A stretch of DNA of 51,980 bases, taken from assembly GCA_025056175.1 (NCBI GenBank), contig JANWWK010000023.1, positions 1-51,980 of the forward strand, in the 5' to 3' direction. The stretch comes from Anaerolineales bacterium (GTDB taxonomy: Bacteria; Chloroflexota; Anaerolineae; Anaerolineales; Villigracilaceae). Positions 42,420 through 50,817 of this stretch are shown piece after piece. The notes under the pieces were generated by a model that did no database searches, was not told the DNA's origin, and saw nothing but the letters and a program-made list of their open reading frames with translations. How positions within the stretch are numbered: position 1 is the stretch's first letter; each line of letters opens with the position of its first letter. The position numbers were made by a program, and so were the translations under genes.

Positions 42420-43112
42420 ATGCTAAAAATCGTTCTTGATGGTCAGGAAGTGATGACAGCGGAAGGGGCAACCCTGCTCGAGGCGGCTCGCGCTGCCGGT
42501 ATCGAAATTCCCACCATTTGCTGGCACCCGGCCACCACCGCCAACGGTCTCTGCCGATTATGCGTGGTGGAGGTGGAGGGGATGCGCCTGCTCCAGCCGG
42601 CGTGTATCGTCCGTGTGGCGGAGGGGATGAAGGTGCAAACCCGGTCGGAACGGGTGATTCGCGCGCGCCGGACGATTCTGGAAATGCTCGCTTCGAGCGT
42701 GGATTTGTCCGATTCTCCCGAAATCCGGGCGCTGATGCAGGAATATCATGCTTCGGCAGAGCGTTTCCCTGGCGCGAAACGGCGCGATGTACCGCTGAAA
42801 GACGATAACCCGATGTATGTGCGTGATTACGCCAAATGTGTCCTGTGCTGGCGCTGCGTGCAGGTCTGCGCGGAGGATGCCCAGTACACTTACGCCATCA
42901 ACTTCAGCGGGCGCGGCTACGAAACCGAAATCGGGACGTTCTTCGATGCGCCGATGCCCGCCACGACCTGCGTATTCTGCGGTCAGTGCGTGGGGGTCTG
43001 CCCAACGGGCGCGCTCAAGCCCAAACGCGAATTCCTGCTGGAGCAAGGGCTGAAGCCAGAAGAGATTGTGACGCGTTCTTCCGGGCGCAAACAGCGGAGG
43101 GAAAACCGATGA
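42420..43112 (+). CDS. NuoG/FdhA-N-terminal-type iron-sulfur subunit
   Basis: This 230-residue protein has an N-terminal [2Fe-2S] ferredoxin domain (C34, C45, C48, C61 pattern in [16 protein letters not shown]) and two 4Fe-4S motifs, [11 protein letters not shown] and [16 protein letters not shown]. It equals the N-terminal part of NAD-dependent formate dehydrogenase or NuoG, without the molybdopterin domain, which is encoded separately at 43987. The NuoG His-Cys3 cluster motif is not visible. It probably carries electrons from the formate dehydrogenase to the NuoEF subunit. The ATG at 42420 has GTGGAG at 6 nt and its stop overlaps the EamA start. Confidence 0.9.
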   Translation: MLKIVLDGQEVMTAEGATLLEAARAAGIEIPTICWHPATTANGLCRLCVVEVEGMRLLQPACIVRVAEGMKVQTRSERVIRARRTILEMLASSVDLSDSPEIRALMQEYHASAERFPGAKRRDVPLKDDNPMYVRDYAKCVLCWRCVQVCAEDAQYTYAINFSGRGYETEIGTFFDAPMPATTCVFCGQCVGVCPTGALKPKREFLLEQGLKPEEIVTRSSGRKQRRENR

Positions 43113-43948
43113 CGTTGGGGATTCTTCCGATTGCTCTTGGCCTGACCGCCGCGCTTGTGTGGGGCGCAGGCGATTTCAGCGGCGGGATTGCCTCCAAACG
43201 TACCCGTCCGTTAAGCGTGGTGATTGTGGCGCATCTCTTCAGCATGGCTTTGCTCCTGGGAGTTGCGCTGGTTTTGCGAGAACCCTTGCCCTCTTTGCGC
43301 GCCTGGCTGTGGGGTGGGCTGGCCGGGCTGATAGGCCCGGCGGGGCTGGTTTTGCTCTATCAGGCGCTGGCAAGCGGCAAGATGAGCGTTGCCGCGCCGG
43401 TTTCGGGCGTGGTGGGCGCGGCGCTGCCGGTGGTTTTTGGCGCCTTTACGCAGGGCTTGCCCTCTTTTGGGGTGCTGCTCGGCTTCGCGCTGGCAATGGC
43501 AGCTATCTGGCTGGTTTCGGAGGGGGGCAGCGCGCATTTTCGCCTGGCCGATTTGCGTCTGCCGGTGCTGGCTGGCCTGGCGTTTGGTTTCTTTTTCATT
43601 GCTTTGCACCTGGCCGGTGATGAATCGGTCATCTATCCGCTGATTGCTGTGCGCATTGTTTCGATTACCAGCCTTTCCCTGTTCGCGCTGCTCCTGCGTC
43701 AACCGGTGAAGGTCGCTCGTGAGACCTGGATACCCGTTCTGATGAGCGGTTTGCTCGATACGCTGGGCAACGCGGCTTATGCGTTGGCCGCGCAAACCGG
43801 GCGCGTGGATATTGCCGCCGTGTTGGGTTCGCTCTATCCCGGCACAACAGTGCTGCTGGCCTGGATTCTGCTCAAGGAGCGCATCAATCGTCAGCAAATG
43901 GTTGGTATTGCGGCGGCGCTGGCGGCGATTGTGTTGATAACAGTTTGA
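43109..43948 (+). CDS. EamA/DMT-family transporter
   Basis: This 279-residue protein has ten hydrophobic segments in two repeats of five, the DMT/EamA layout, with [20 protein letters not shown] at the start and [17 protein letters not shown] at the end of the first repeat. The substrate is unknown. It overlaps the iron-sulfur gene by 4 nt with GGAGG 9 nt upstream, and lies 38 nt before the formate dehydrogenase catalytic gene. A transporter in the middle of an electron-transfer operon is odd; it could move formate-related or cofactor precursors, but no evidence shows this. Confidence 0.85.
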   Translation: MTLGILPIALGLTAALVWGAGDFSGGIASKRTRPLSVVIVAHLFSMALLLGVALVLREPLPSLRAWLWGGLAGLIGPAGLVLLYQALASGKMSVAAPVSGVVGAALPVVFGAFTQGLPSFGVLLGFALAMAAIWLVSEGGSAHFRLADLRLPVLAGLAFGFFFIALHLAGDESVIYPLIAVRIVSITSLSLFALLLRQPVKVARETWIPVLMSGLLDTLGNAAYALAAQTGRVDIAAVLGSLYPGTTVLLAWILLKERINRQQMVGIAAALAAIVLITV

Positions 43949-43986
43949 CTTATCCCTATCGGTGGGATAGGTTCGGAGGATGACCT

Positions 43987-46206
43987 ATGCTCGAACCCGA
44001 ACGCATTACCCGTACCACCTGCCCTTACTGCGGAGTCGGCTGTACGCTCGACCTGCACGTGCGCGATAACTTTATCTACAAAGTGACTTCGCCCTTCGAT
44101 TCGGTCGTCAATAAAGGCAATTTATGCGTCAAGGGGCGGTTTGGCTACGATTTTGTCTATCACCCACGGCGGATGACCAGGCCGATGGTGAGACGGTATT
44201 TGCTGCCAGTGAGCAGTGAGCAGTTATCAGTGAATAGAAGGGATGCGCCTGAATGGGGAAACCGCTCGCTGATGACTGACCCACTGACGACTGATACATC
44301 CCCCTGGGATTGGGTCGAAACGGACTGGGACACTGCCCTGAACCTGACCGCTGATAAACTGGTCGAAATCTACCGCCGCGATGGTTCGGATGCGATGGCG
44401 GTGTATTGCTGCGCCAAAGCCACCAACGAGGATAACTACCTGCTCCAGAAGATGTTCCGGGCGATTTTCCGCACGAACAACGTTGACCACTGTACTCGTC
44501 TATGCCACGCCGGGAGCGTGGTGGCGCTTCAGCAGGCGCTCGGCACGTCGGCTATGTCCAACACGGCCAGCGAGGTGTTGCTCAACGATGTGTTCATTGT
44601 CACCGGCTCGAACACCACGGAAAACCATCCCATCATCGCGCTTCAGATGAAAGAAGCCGTCCGCAAGCGGGGCGCAAAACTGATTGTGGCCGACCCACGC
44701 CGCATTGAGCTGGTGGATTTTGCCGAATTGTGGCTGCCGCTCAAGCCGGGAACGAACGTGCCGCTTTTTAACGCGATGGCGCATGTCATCGTCCAGGAAA
44801 ATCTGGTGAATTGGGAATTTGTCCGCACCCGCACCGAGGGGATTGACACCTTTATTGCTTCACTGGAAAAATTTACCCCCGAATTTGCCGAATCCATCTG
44901 CGGCGTGCCTGCCGAAGACATTCGCCGTGCCGCCCGGCTGTATGCGACGGCCAAACATGCGGCCATTTACTGGGGCATGGGCATTTCGCAGCTTTCGCAC
45001 GGCACGGCCAGCGCGCTGACGCTGATTCATCTGGCGCTGCTGACCGGTCACATTGGGCGGCCCGGCACGGGGCTGAATCCGCTGCGCGGACAGAACAACG
45101 TGCAGGGCGCGAGCGATATGGGCGCCATGCCTTTTCACTTTCCCGGCTACATGCGGGTGGATGCGCCCGGCAACGCCGAGCAGTGGGAACGGCTCTGGAA
45201 TGTAGAGCCGGGCGGTCTTTCGCGCAAACCCGGCCTGACCACCACCGAAATCCTCTCGCATGCCCATCCGGGCGGGGTGCGCGCGCTCTACATCATGGGC
45301 GAAAACCCGATGATGACCGAACCAAACCTGAACGAGACGCGGCGGCATATCGAGCAGTTGGAATTTCTCGTCGTGCAGGATTTATTCCTCACCGAGACAG
45401 CCGTCTATGCGGATGTCTTCCTCCCGGCCACTCCCTTTGCCGAAAAGGAAGGGACGTTTACGAACACCGACCGCCGCGTGCAGCGAGTCCGCGCCGCCCA
45501 CCCGCCGCGCGGCCTTTCACGCCCCGATAGCGACATCATCTGTGACCTGGCCCGGCGGCTGGAAGCCCGGCTCGGACGCCCCACCGCCCGCTGGGATTAC
45601 GCCCACCCCTCCGAAATTCTGCGCGAAATGGCCTCCGTCAACCGTGATTACGCCGGAATCACCTACGAGCGCATCGAAAAGGTGGGGTTGCAGTACCCCG
45701 TTCCCGACGAAACCCACCCCGGTACGCCGACCCTGTTCCTCGAGTCGTTCCCGCGCGGCCGGGGGCGTTTCATCCCGGTAGATTACGTCCCTTGTGCCGA
45801 ACTTCCCGATGACGAGTATCCCTTCATTCTGACCACAGGGCGTGTGCTGGAACACTGGCATGGTGGCTCGATGACGCGCCACTCTGACCTGGACGAACTC
45901 TACCCCGAAGCGCGTGTCGAAATCCACCCGGCAGATGCTGAACTGCACGGAATTGAGAATGGCAGCCTGGTGCGGGTCACCACGCGGCGCGGTCAAGTGA
46001 CTCTGCGCGCTCATGTGACCGAAAAGACGACCGTCGGCGTTTTATTCATCCCCATGCACTTCCACGAAGCCGCGGCGAACCTGCTGACGACGGATGCGCT
46101 TGACCCGCAGGCCAAAATCCCGGAGTTCAAAGCCTGCGCGGCGCAGGTCTTCCCGGCGCGGGAGGAAGAAACACACTCTCCGGCGGCAGCGCGGGGGCGA
46201 TATTGA
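43987..46206 (+). CDS. fdhA: Formate dehydrogenase catalytic (molybdopterin) subunit
   Basis: This 739-residue molybdopterin oxidoreductase has the [4Fe-4S] ligands C12, C15, C19 and C47 (CPYCGVGC, NLCVKG) and the active-site Cys C173 in DHCTRLCHAGS, with the adjacent histidine of formate dehydrogenases. Cys, not selenocysteine, is used. Molybdopterin guanine dinucleotide motifs include GSNTTENHPI, YWGMGISQLSHGT and GENPMMTEPN, and a C-terminal dinucleotide-binding domain with TTGRVLEHWHGGSMTR. Residues about 71-106 are an insert encoded by repeat-like DNA with inverted ends. It lacks the N-terminal ferredoxin domain, which the gene at 42420 supplies. The reaction is formate to CO2, or the reverse. 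Confidence 0.94.
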   Translation: MLEPERITRTTCPYCGVGCTLDLHVRDNFIYKVTSPFDSVVNKGNLCVKGRFGYDFVYHPRRMTRPMVRRYLLPVSSEQLSVNRRDAPEWGNRSLMTDPLTTDTSPWDWVETDWDTALNLTADKLVEIYRRDGSDAMAVYCCAKATNEDNYLLQKMFRAIFRTNNVDHCTRLCHAGSVVALQQALGTSAMSNTASEVLLNDVFIVTGSNTTENHPIIALQMKEAVRKRGAKLIVADPRRIELVDFAELWLPLKPGTNVPLFNAMAHVIVQENLVNWEFVRTRTEGIDTFIASLEKFTPEFAESICGVPAEDIRRAARLYATAKHAAIYWGMGISQLSHGTASALTLIHLALLTGHIGRPGTGLNPLRGQNNVQGASDMGAMPFHFPGYMRVDAPGNAEQWERLWNVEPGGLSRKPGLTTTEILSHAHPGGVRALYIMGENPMMTEPNLNETRRHIEQLEFLVVQDLFLTETAVYADVFLPATPFAEKEGTFTNTDRRVQRVRAAHPPRGLSRPDSDIICDLARRLEARLGRPTARWDYAHPSEILREMASVNRDYAGITYERIEKVGLQYPVPDETHPGTPTLFLESFPRGRGRFIPVDYVPCAELPDDEYPFILTTGRVLEHWHGGSMTRHSDLDELYPEARVEIHPADAELHGIENGSLVRVTTRRGQVTLRAHVTEKTTVGVLFIPMHFHEAAANLLTTDALDPQAKIPEFKACAAQVFPAREEETHSPAAARGRY
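44203..44306. repeat. Inverted degenerate repeat inserted in frame within fdhA
   Basis: The left part has overlapping CAGTGAG/CAGTTAT/CAGTGAA units (44208-44232), and the right part has the same family in inverse orientation (TGATGACTGACCCACTGACGACTGATA, split over 44270-44300). The two arms flank a central stretch of about 40 nt. It is wholly translated, with no frameshift. No flanking duplication was recognised. Confidence 0.6.
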
Positions 46207-46233
46207 GAACAAATGTGCCAAAAGGATTATAAT
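46203..46233 (+). promoter_or_regulatory. Promoter of the restriction endonuclease gene
   Basis: TTGAGA (46203-46208), a 19-nt spacer and TATAAT (46228-46233) lie 26 nt before the ATG at 46259. The -35 overlaps the fdhA stop codon. CAGGAGAG then gives the ribosome site. Confidence 0.5.
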
Positions 46234-46258
46234 TCTCCGTGCAGGAGAGAATCATTTC

Positions 46259-47182
46259 ATGAAGCCGTCTTTTGATACCTTCGTACAGACTTGTACTCCG
46301 CTGTTGAAAATACCGGAACTCGAAGACCGAATGCGGGAGAGAGTCTGTCAAATTGTGCAGGAATTGCTGAATTTTCAGCCAGACGCTGACCCCGCTGGAA
46401 CTCTCAAACGCTTCTTGCAAAAAGATGAAAACTTTTTGGGCGTTTTGCTTGCGCTCACCAATCTTTCGCAGGAAAAATTTTTGCGAATTATCACCGCACA
46501 ACGTTTTGCCCGGCGAGATTTCAAGCCTGAATGGGGTGCAAAAGCCATTTACCGTAAAATTAAACGCGATGATGCCTTTGCTGGACAAATTGCGCGCCTG
46601 TTTCTGGAAGGACGCAACAGCCAGCTGTTGGCAGAGCAGGTAGCCGATTTTTACCTTGACCAGCTTTCGCTGCCCGAAAACTGGCCTGCACTGATTCGGG
46701 ACACCAACCTGATTGGCAACGTGGTACGGCAAAAACTTGCCGGAGAGTATTCGGATAAAAAGGGAGAGTATATCGAGCGGGAGGTATCCGCCGTTCTTGA
46801 CGAAATCGAACGAAAATACGGTATTCCGCATGCACATGGACAAGTCAGATTGGTCGCTAAAGAAGTCGACCATGTAATTCCTTCGTTGGAAGAACCGTTT
46901 GTGATGGTGATGGTTTCATATATGGAAACCACGTCTAGCAGCCAAACTGCCCGTGCGAATGAACAGCAAGCCATGTATCAAAAAATTGTAGGAGAGAACA
47001 TTCGGTACCGAGAAAAACGCATTCTGGTCAACGTTGTAGATGGTGCTGGCTGGCTGGCAAGACGTTCGGATTTGCGTAAAATGTATGAGGGCTGTGATTA
47101 CTGCCTGAACATGAAAACGTTGTCAGCACTCGAAGAAATTATCCTGACCCATGTACCGGAGCGCTTTCGGCGCCCAATTTAG
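46259..47182 (+). CDS. Probable type II restriction endonuclease
   Basis: This 307-residue protein lies 10 nt before a DNA methyltransferase gene and is transcribed with it, which is the main reason for the call. The chain is largely helical in the first half. A beta-rich segment KEVDHVIPSLEEPFVMVMVSYMETTSSSQTARANEQ (about 200-238) has an acidic D-then-E-x-T arrangement that could be a PD-(D/E)XK variant, but I cannot assign a catalytic triad or recognition site. Base composition is noticeably lower in G+C than the flanking genes. The start has CAGGAG 11 nt upstream. Confidence 0.65.
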   Translation: MKPSFDTFVQTCTPLLKIPELEDRMRERVCQIVQELLNFQPDADPAGTLKRFLQKDENFLGVLLALTNLSQEKFLRIITAQRFARRDFKPEWGAKAIYRKIKRDDAFAGQIARLFLEGRNSQLLAEQVADFYLDQLSLPENWPALIRDTNLIGNVVRQKLAGEYSDKKGEYIEREVSAVLDEIERKYGIPHAHGQVRLVAKEVDHVIPSLEEPFVMVMVSYMETTSSSQTARANEQQAMYQKIVGENIRYREKRILVNVVDGAGWLARRSDLRKMYEGCDYCLNMKTLSALEEIILTHVPERFRRPI

Positions 47183-47192
47183 AGGTGCAAAC

Positions 47193-48158
47193 ATGCTCGA
47201 AAGATTTGTTGACCGTATCCTTCCAGGAGACGTTCTTGAACATCTGTCGAAGATACCCTCCGACAGCGTGGATATGTGCTTTGCCGATCCACCGTTCAAC
47301 CTGGAAAAAAAATACAATTCTTATAAAGACCAGCGTCCCGATGAAGAATACCTGGCCTGGTGTCGGGATTGGTTGACAGAACTGGTGCGTGTTACCAAAC
47401 CAACCGGTTCAATTTTCATCCACAATATCCCCAAATGGCTGACTTACTATGCAGCTATTTTGAACGAACATGCTTACTTCAAACACTGGATTGTCTGGGA
47501 TGCCATGAGCAATCCGCTAGGCAAAACCCTCCTCCCTGCTCACTACGGTATTTTGTTCTACACCAAGCAGCCCAAAGGGTTTAAGTTCTATGAAATTCGT
47601 GCCCCGCATCGCAAATGCCGGGTGTGCGATAGTTACCTGAAAGATTATGGCGGCAAGAAAGACCAGATGCACCCCTTTGGGGCGCTGGTGAGCGACGTCT
47701 GGACGGATATTTATCGAATTCGTCACAACGTTCGACGGGATGAGCATCCCTGTCAATTGCCGATTCACTTGCTGGAGCGGATAGTACTGATGAGTACTGA
47801 CGCAGGTGATGTCGTTCTTGACCCTTTCCTGGGTACGGGAACGACCGCTATTGCTGCCAAGGCGCTCGGTAGACACTATATTGGGATTGAACTCGACCCG
47901 GAATATCAGCGCATTGCCGCGCAGAAAATTGCACAAACAACGCCCTCGTTCTATCAGGGCGTTTACGTCTCTTACTATCTCGGAAAAATCCAAAGCATTC
48001 GCGATGTAGATGCACGTGAACTGTTCCCCCCGCAGTTAACTGCTCCTGAAAAGAAGCGTTCAAAAGTGAAGGGACGCATGGAAGAAGCCGAAATTCTTGT
48101 TGAACCCGTGTTACAGCCTGTTTTGCTGGAAAAGCAAGCCGAGTATACACTTGCCTGA
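47193..48158 (+). CDS. DNA methyltransferase, beta class (N6-adenine or N4-cytosine)
   Basis: This 321-residue protein has the catalytic motif DPPF (D32-F35, FADPPFNLEKKY) before the SAM-binding motif (LDPFLGTGTT, D210-T218), the order of the beta class. The conserved HPCQLPIHLLERI and GIELDPEY motifs are present. A C-x2-C (C142, C145) within an insert may bind metal. It protects DNA from the upstream endonuclease, forming a type II restriction-modification pair. The ATG at 47193 has AGAGGTG at 5 nt. DPPF rather than SPPY/DPPY leaves the methylated base unassigned. Confidence 0.9.
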   Translation: MLERFVDRILPGDVLEHLSKIPSDSVDMCFADPPFNLEKKYNSYKDQRPDEEYLAWCRDWLTELVRVTKPTGSIFIHNIPKWLTYYAAILNEHAYFKHWIVWDAMSNPLGKTLLPAHYGILFYTKQPKGFKFYEIRAPHRKCRVCDSYLKDYGGKKDQMHPFGALVSDVWTDIYRIRHNVRRDEHPCQLPIHLLERIVLMSTDAGDVVLDPFLGTGTTAIAAKALGRHYIGIELDPEYQRIAAQKIAQTTPSFYQGVYVSYYLGKIQSIRDVDARELFPPQLTAPEKKRSKVKGRMEEAEILVEPVLQPVLLEKQAEYTLA

Positions 48159-48162
48159 ACCT

Positions 48163-49767
48163 ATGCCCGCCTCCCAAAAACTCCTGAGCGTCCGCAATCT
48201 TTCCAGGTCATTCGGCCCGGTCGAAGCGTTGAGCGGGGTGAGTTTTGACCTGGAGCCGGGCGAAGTGTTGGGGGTGGTGGGACAGCGCGGCTCGGGAAAA
48301 TCTACCCTGTTCCGCCTGTTGGGTGGGGCGTATGCGCCCAGCGGGGGGGAAATTCTGTTCGAGGGTCGGCGTTTCGGTTCGCGGGCAGCCTGGCAGGCGC
48401 GTCAGTGGGGCATCGAAGCCGTCTATCAGAACCCGCCGCTGGCGAACAACCTGACCGTGTTACAAAACATCTTTTTGGGACGGGAATTGTGTCACTTTGA
48501 GCCGCTGCGCTGGTGGCCGAAGGAAGGCGAAATGGCCGAGATTGCGCGCGCCTTTCTCGCCGATTTCGATATGCCCCCTGAACTGCTTCACGAATCGCCT
48601 GCTAACCTTTCCAACGAACAAAGGCAGTTAGCCGCGATTGCCCATGCACTGTGCCGTCCCTGTAAGTTGCTTTTGCTTGATGATACGCTGGCAGCGTTGA
48701 GTTTTCAGCGGCAACAAAAACTGCTCGACCGCGTGCGCGAACTGGCGGCGCAAAATGTGGCCGTCATCATCAGCAGTGACGATTTGAAACACATTTTTGC
48801 CGTCACCAATCGCATTCTCGTCCTGTATCAGGGCCGGCAGGCAGCCCTGCGCGAGACGCAGAAGACCACCGCGCGCGAAGTGGTGGAGTGGATTGTCGGC
48901 TCTAACCGGCAGGAGCAGGTTACGCCGGTCATTTGGGCGTTCGAAAATTACTATGCCGCTCAACAGCAGGCGGAAGAGTTACAGCGCGCGCAACAGGTCT
49001 TACAGCAAAGTCTGAAGGAGCAAGATTCCCTCAACCGGCAGTTAATTGAACGGCTGCGGAAGCAGCTGCAATCGCTCGACCGGTTGAACCTGGCGCTTCA
49101 GGAGGCCAACCGCCGTCTGATGACCGAGCGTGAAGCCGAACGCAAGGCGCTGGCGCGTGAACTGCACGACCAGGTAATTCAGGATTTGCTCAGTTACACC
49201 TACCAGTTGGAAGACCTGGAAAACGAGGCCGGAGAATCTGAACGACAAGAAGAACTGGCTGAGATTCGGAATGGAATTCGCCAGGTAGTGAGTGGGCTCC
49301 GCCAGATTTGTAGTGACCTGCGCCCACCGACAATTGATAGTCACGGGTTGTCTGCTGCCATTCGTTCGCTGGCGCATCAGTGGTCCAAGCAAACCGGTAT
49401 CAAAGTGGAATTGGACCTGGACCCGGAACTGGGCCGTTTGCCCGAACCGATTGAACTTTCAGTGTTTCGCATCGTACAAGAGGGTCTCAGCAATGTGCGG
49501 AAACATGCGCTTGGTGCAACGCGGGTGGCGCTCTCCCTGTACCGCACGCCAACGGCCAGCCTGGTGGTTCGGATGTCGGATGATGGTCCCGGCATTGAAG
49601 CGCCGATTGATTTGGCTGAACTTTCAGAAAAGAAACACTTTGGCCTGGTGGGCATCAGCGAACGGGTGAGTTTGCTCGGAGGGAGTATGCAGATTGACTC
49701 GTCACCCGGCGGCGGCGTGCAGGTGTGTGTCGAAATTCCCAGTCCCTATCCCACCATGGTGGCATAG
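48163..49767 (+). CDS. ABC ATPase - NarL-family histidine kinase fusion protein
   Basis: This 534-residue protein joins two well-known modules. Residues 6-245 are a sugar-type ABC ATPase (RbsA/MglA-like): Walker A GQRGSGKST (40-48), Q-loop Q89, a signature LSNEQ (149-153) for LSGGQ, Walker B LLLLDD with Asp for the catalytic Glu, and no H-loop His (SSDD). A coiled coil (about 255-330) leads to a HisKA_3 box with H335 (ARELHDQVIQDL), then a HATPase with N444 (GLSNVRKH), DDGPGI and FGLVGISERV. The ATPase half looks degenerate, so it may sense or dock rather than transport. The only upstream gene on this strand is the restriction-modification pair. The convergent response regulator begins 6 nt past the stop. 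Confidence 0.92.
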   Translation: MPASQKLLSVRNLSRSFGPVEALSGVSFDLEPGEVLGVVGQRGSGKSTLFRLLGGAYAPSGGEILFEGRRFGSRAAWQARQWGIEAVYQNPPLANNLTVLQNIFLGRELCHFEPLRWWPKEGEMAEIARAFLADFDMPPELLHESPANLSNEQRQLAAIAHALCRPCKLLLLDDTLAALSFQRQQKLLDRVRELAAQNVAVIISSDDLKHIFAVTNRILVLYQGRQAALRETQKTTAREVVEWIVGSNRQEQVTPVIWAFENYYAAQQQAEELQRAQQVLQQSLKEQDSLNRQLIERLRKQLQSLDRLNLALQEANRRLMTEREAERKALARELHDQVIQDLLSYTYQLEDLENEAGESERQEELAEIRNGIRQVVSGLRQICSDLRPPTIDSHGLSAAIRSLAHQWSKQTGIKVELDLDPELGRLPEPIELSVFRIVQEGLSNVRKHALGATRVALSLYRTPTASLVVRMSDDGPGIEAPIDLAELSEKKHFGLVGISERVSLLGGSMQIDSSPGGGVQVCVEIPSPYPTMVA

Positions 49768-49773
49768 CACGTT

Positions 49774-50817
49774 TTACACGAGCGTGTCGTTCACCAGCTG
49801 GCGCAACGTGGCGGCATCTATATCTTTTTTGTCTAAGAAGGCCACTGCGCCTGCGTTCAATCCCATGCGCCGAAATTCCCGGTCAGGATAGGCGCTAATC
49901 AGGATAATGCGCGTTTGGGGAGAAACGGTTTTCACACGGCGCGCACACTGAATGCCATCTTCTTCTCGCAAAACGACATCAATAAAGGCCAGTTTGGGTT
50001 TCATCTGTCCTGCCAGACGTGCGGCTTCGGCGCCATCTTCGGCTTCGTAGAGAACCGCGCCCGGGCTGACACGCCCCACCAGTTTGCCCAATTGCGCCCG
50101 ATAGCGGGGGTTATCATCTACCAACAGCACCGAAAGCGACTCGGCCCGCGCCTCTGTGCGTGCCTGGGCTTTTTCCTGCTCCGGGATGAGCAAAAGTTCC
50201 GGGTGGCGGCTGGCGAAATTATTGGCCTCCAGGCGGCTTTCGACCCCAATGGCGCGATACAGCGCCGTCAGATGATTTTCCACTGTTTTGATGCTCAAAT
50301 CCATGACCAGCGCAATTTTCTGGTTGTTGTAGCCTTGCGTGAGCAGGTAGAGCAGTTCCCGCTGGCGACGGGTAAGTGGGAAGGCGGTTTCGGTGTGGTG
50401 GTGATGGTCTACCAGGCGGTTAACGAGCGGGTCTGAAATCCAACGCCCGCCATCGAGTATCCGGCGGACGGCCAGTTGCAGGTCCGAAAGTGGCTGGTCT
50501 TTCAGGTGATACCCGTTCACACCTGCCGCAAGCAGCCCCACCACGTAGGCTTCGTCGTCGTAGGCGCTCACAACCAGAATTTTCAGGTGAGGATAGCGCG
50601 TTCGGATTTGGTGAACTGCCGTCACTGGCTCGAACTCCGGCATATTGACGTCCATCACCAGCAGGTCGGGCCGCGTTCGTTCCAGCGCATCAAACAGGTC
50701 TCGACCATTTGCCGCTTCGCCTACAATTTCGATTTCCGGCAGGCCGGCCAGGGCATCACGCAATCCGGCGCGTATCAGAGCATGGTCATCGGCTAACAGG
50801 GTGCGGGCAGGGGACAT
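49774..50817 (-). CDS. Response regulator with REC-LuxR HTH-REC architecture
   Basis: This 347-residue protein has an N-terminal receiver (D10, D11, phosphoacceptor D56, S84, K106), a LuxR/NarL-type helix-turn-helix (about 146-205: LTRRQRELLYLLTQGYNNQKIALVMDLSIKTVENHL), and a second complete receiver at the C-terminus (D234, D235, D280, S308, K330). Both receivers keep the acidic pocket, so both may be phosphorylated. NarL-type regulators normally end after the HTH. It is convergent with the ABC-kinase fusion gene and divergent from the sugar-binding lipoprotein. TAAAAT lies about 7 nt before the ATG with no ribosome site. Confidence 0.93.
   Translation of the reverse strand: MSPARTLLADDHALIRAGLRDALAGLPEIEIVGEAANGRDLFDALERTRPDLLVMDVNMPEFEPVTAVHQIRTRYPHLKILVVSAYDDEAYVVGLLAAGVNGYHLKDQPLSDLQLAVRRILDGGRWISDPLVNRLVDHHHHTETAFPLTRRQRELLYLLTQGYNNQKIALVMDLSIKTVENHLTALYRAIGVESRLEANNFASRHPELLLIPEQEKAQARTEARAESLSVLLVDDNPRYRAQLGKLVGRVSPGAVLYEAEDGAEAARLAGQMKPKLAFIDVVLREEDGIQCARRVKTVSPQTRIILISAYPDREFRRMGLNAGAVAFLDKKDIDAATLRQLVNDTLV

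Noticed and set aside
44490-44512. Selenocysteine in the formate dehydrogenase active site
   Set aside because: The codon at C173 is TGC and no in-frame TGA occurs; the enzyme uses Cys.
46259-48158. Restriction-modification pair as part of a larger defence island with the MrfA-like helicase
   Set aside because: They are 8 kb apart with housekeeping and energy genes in between, so no link is supported.
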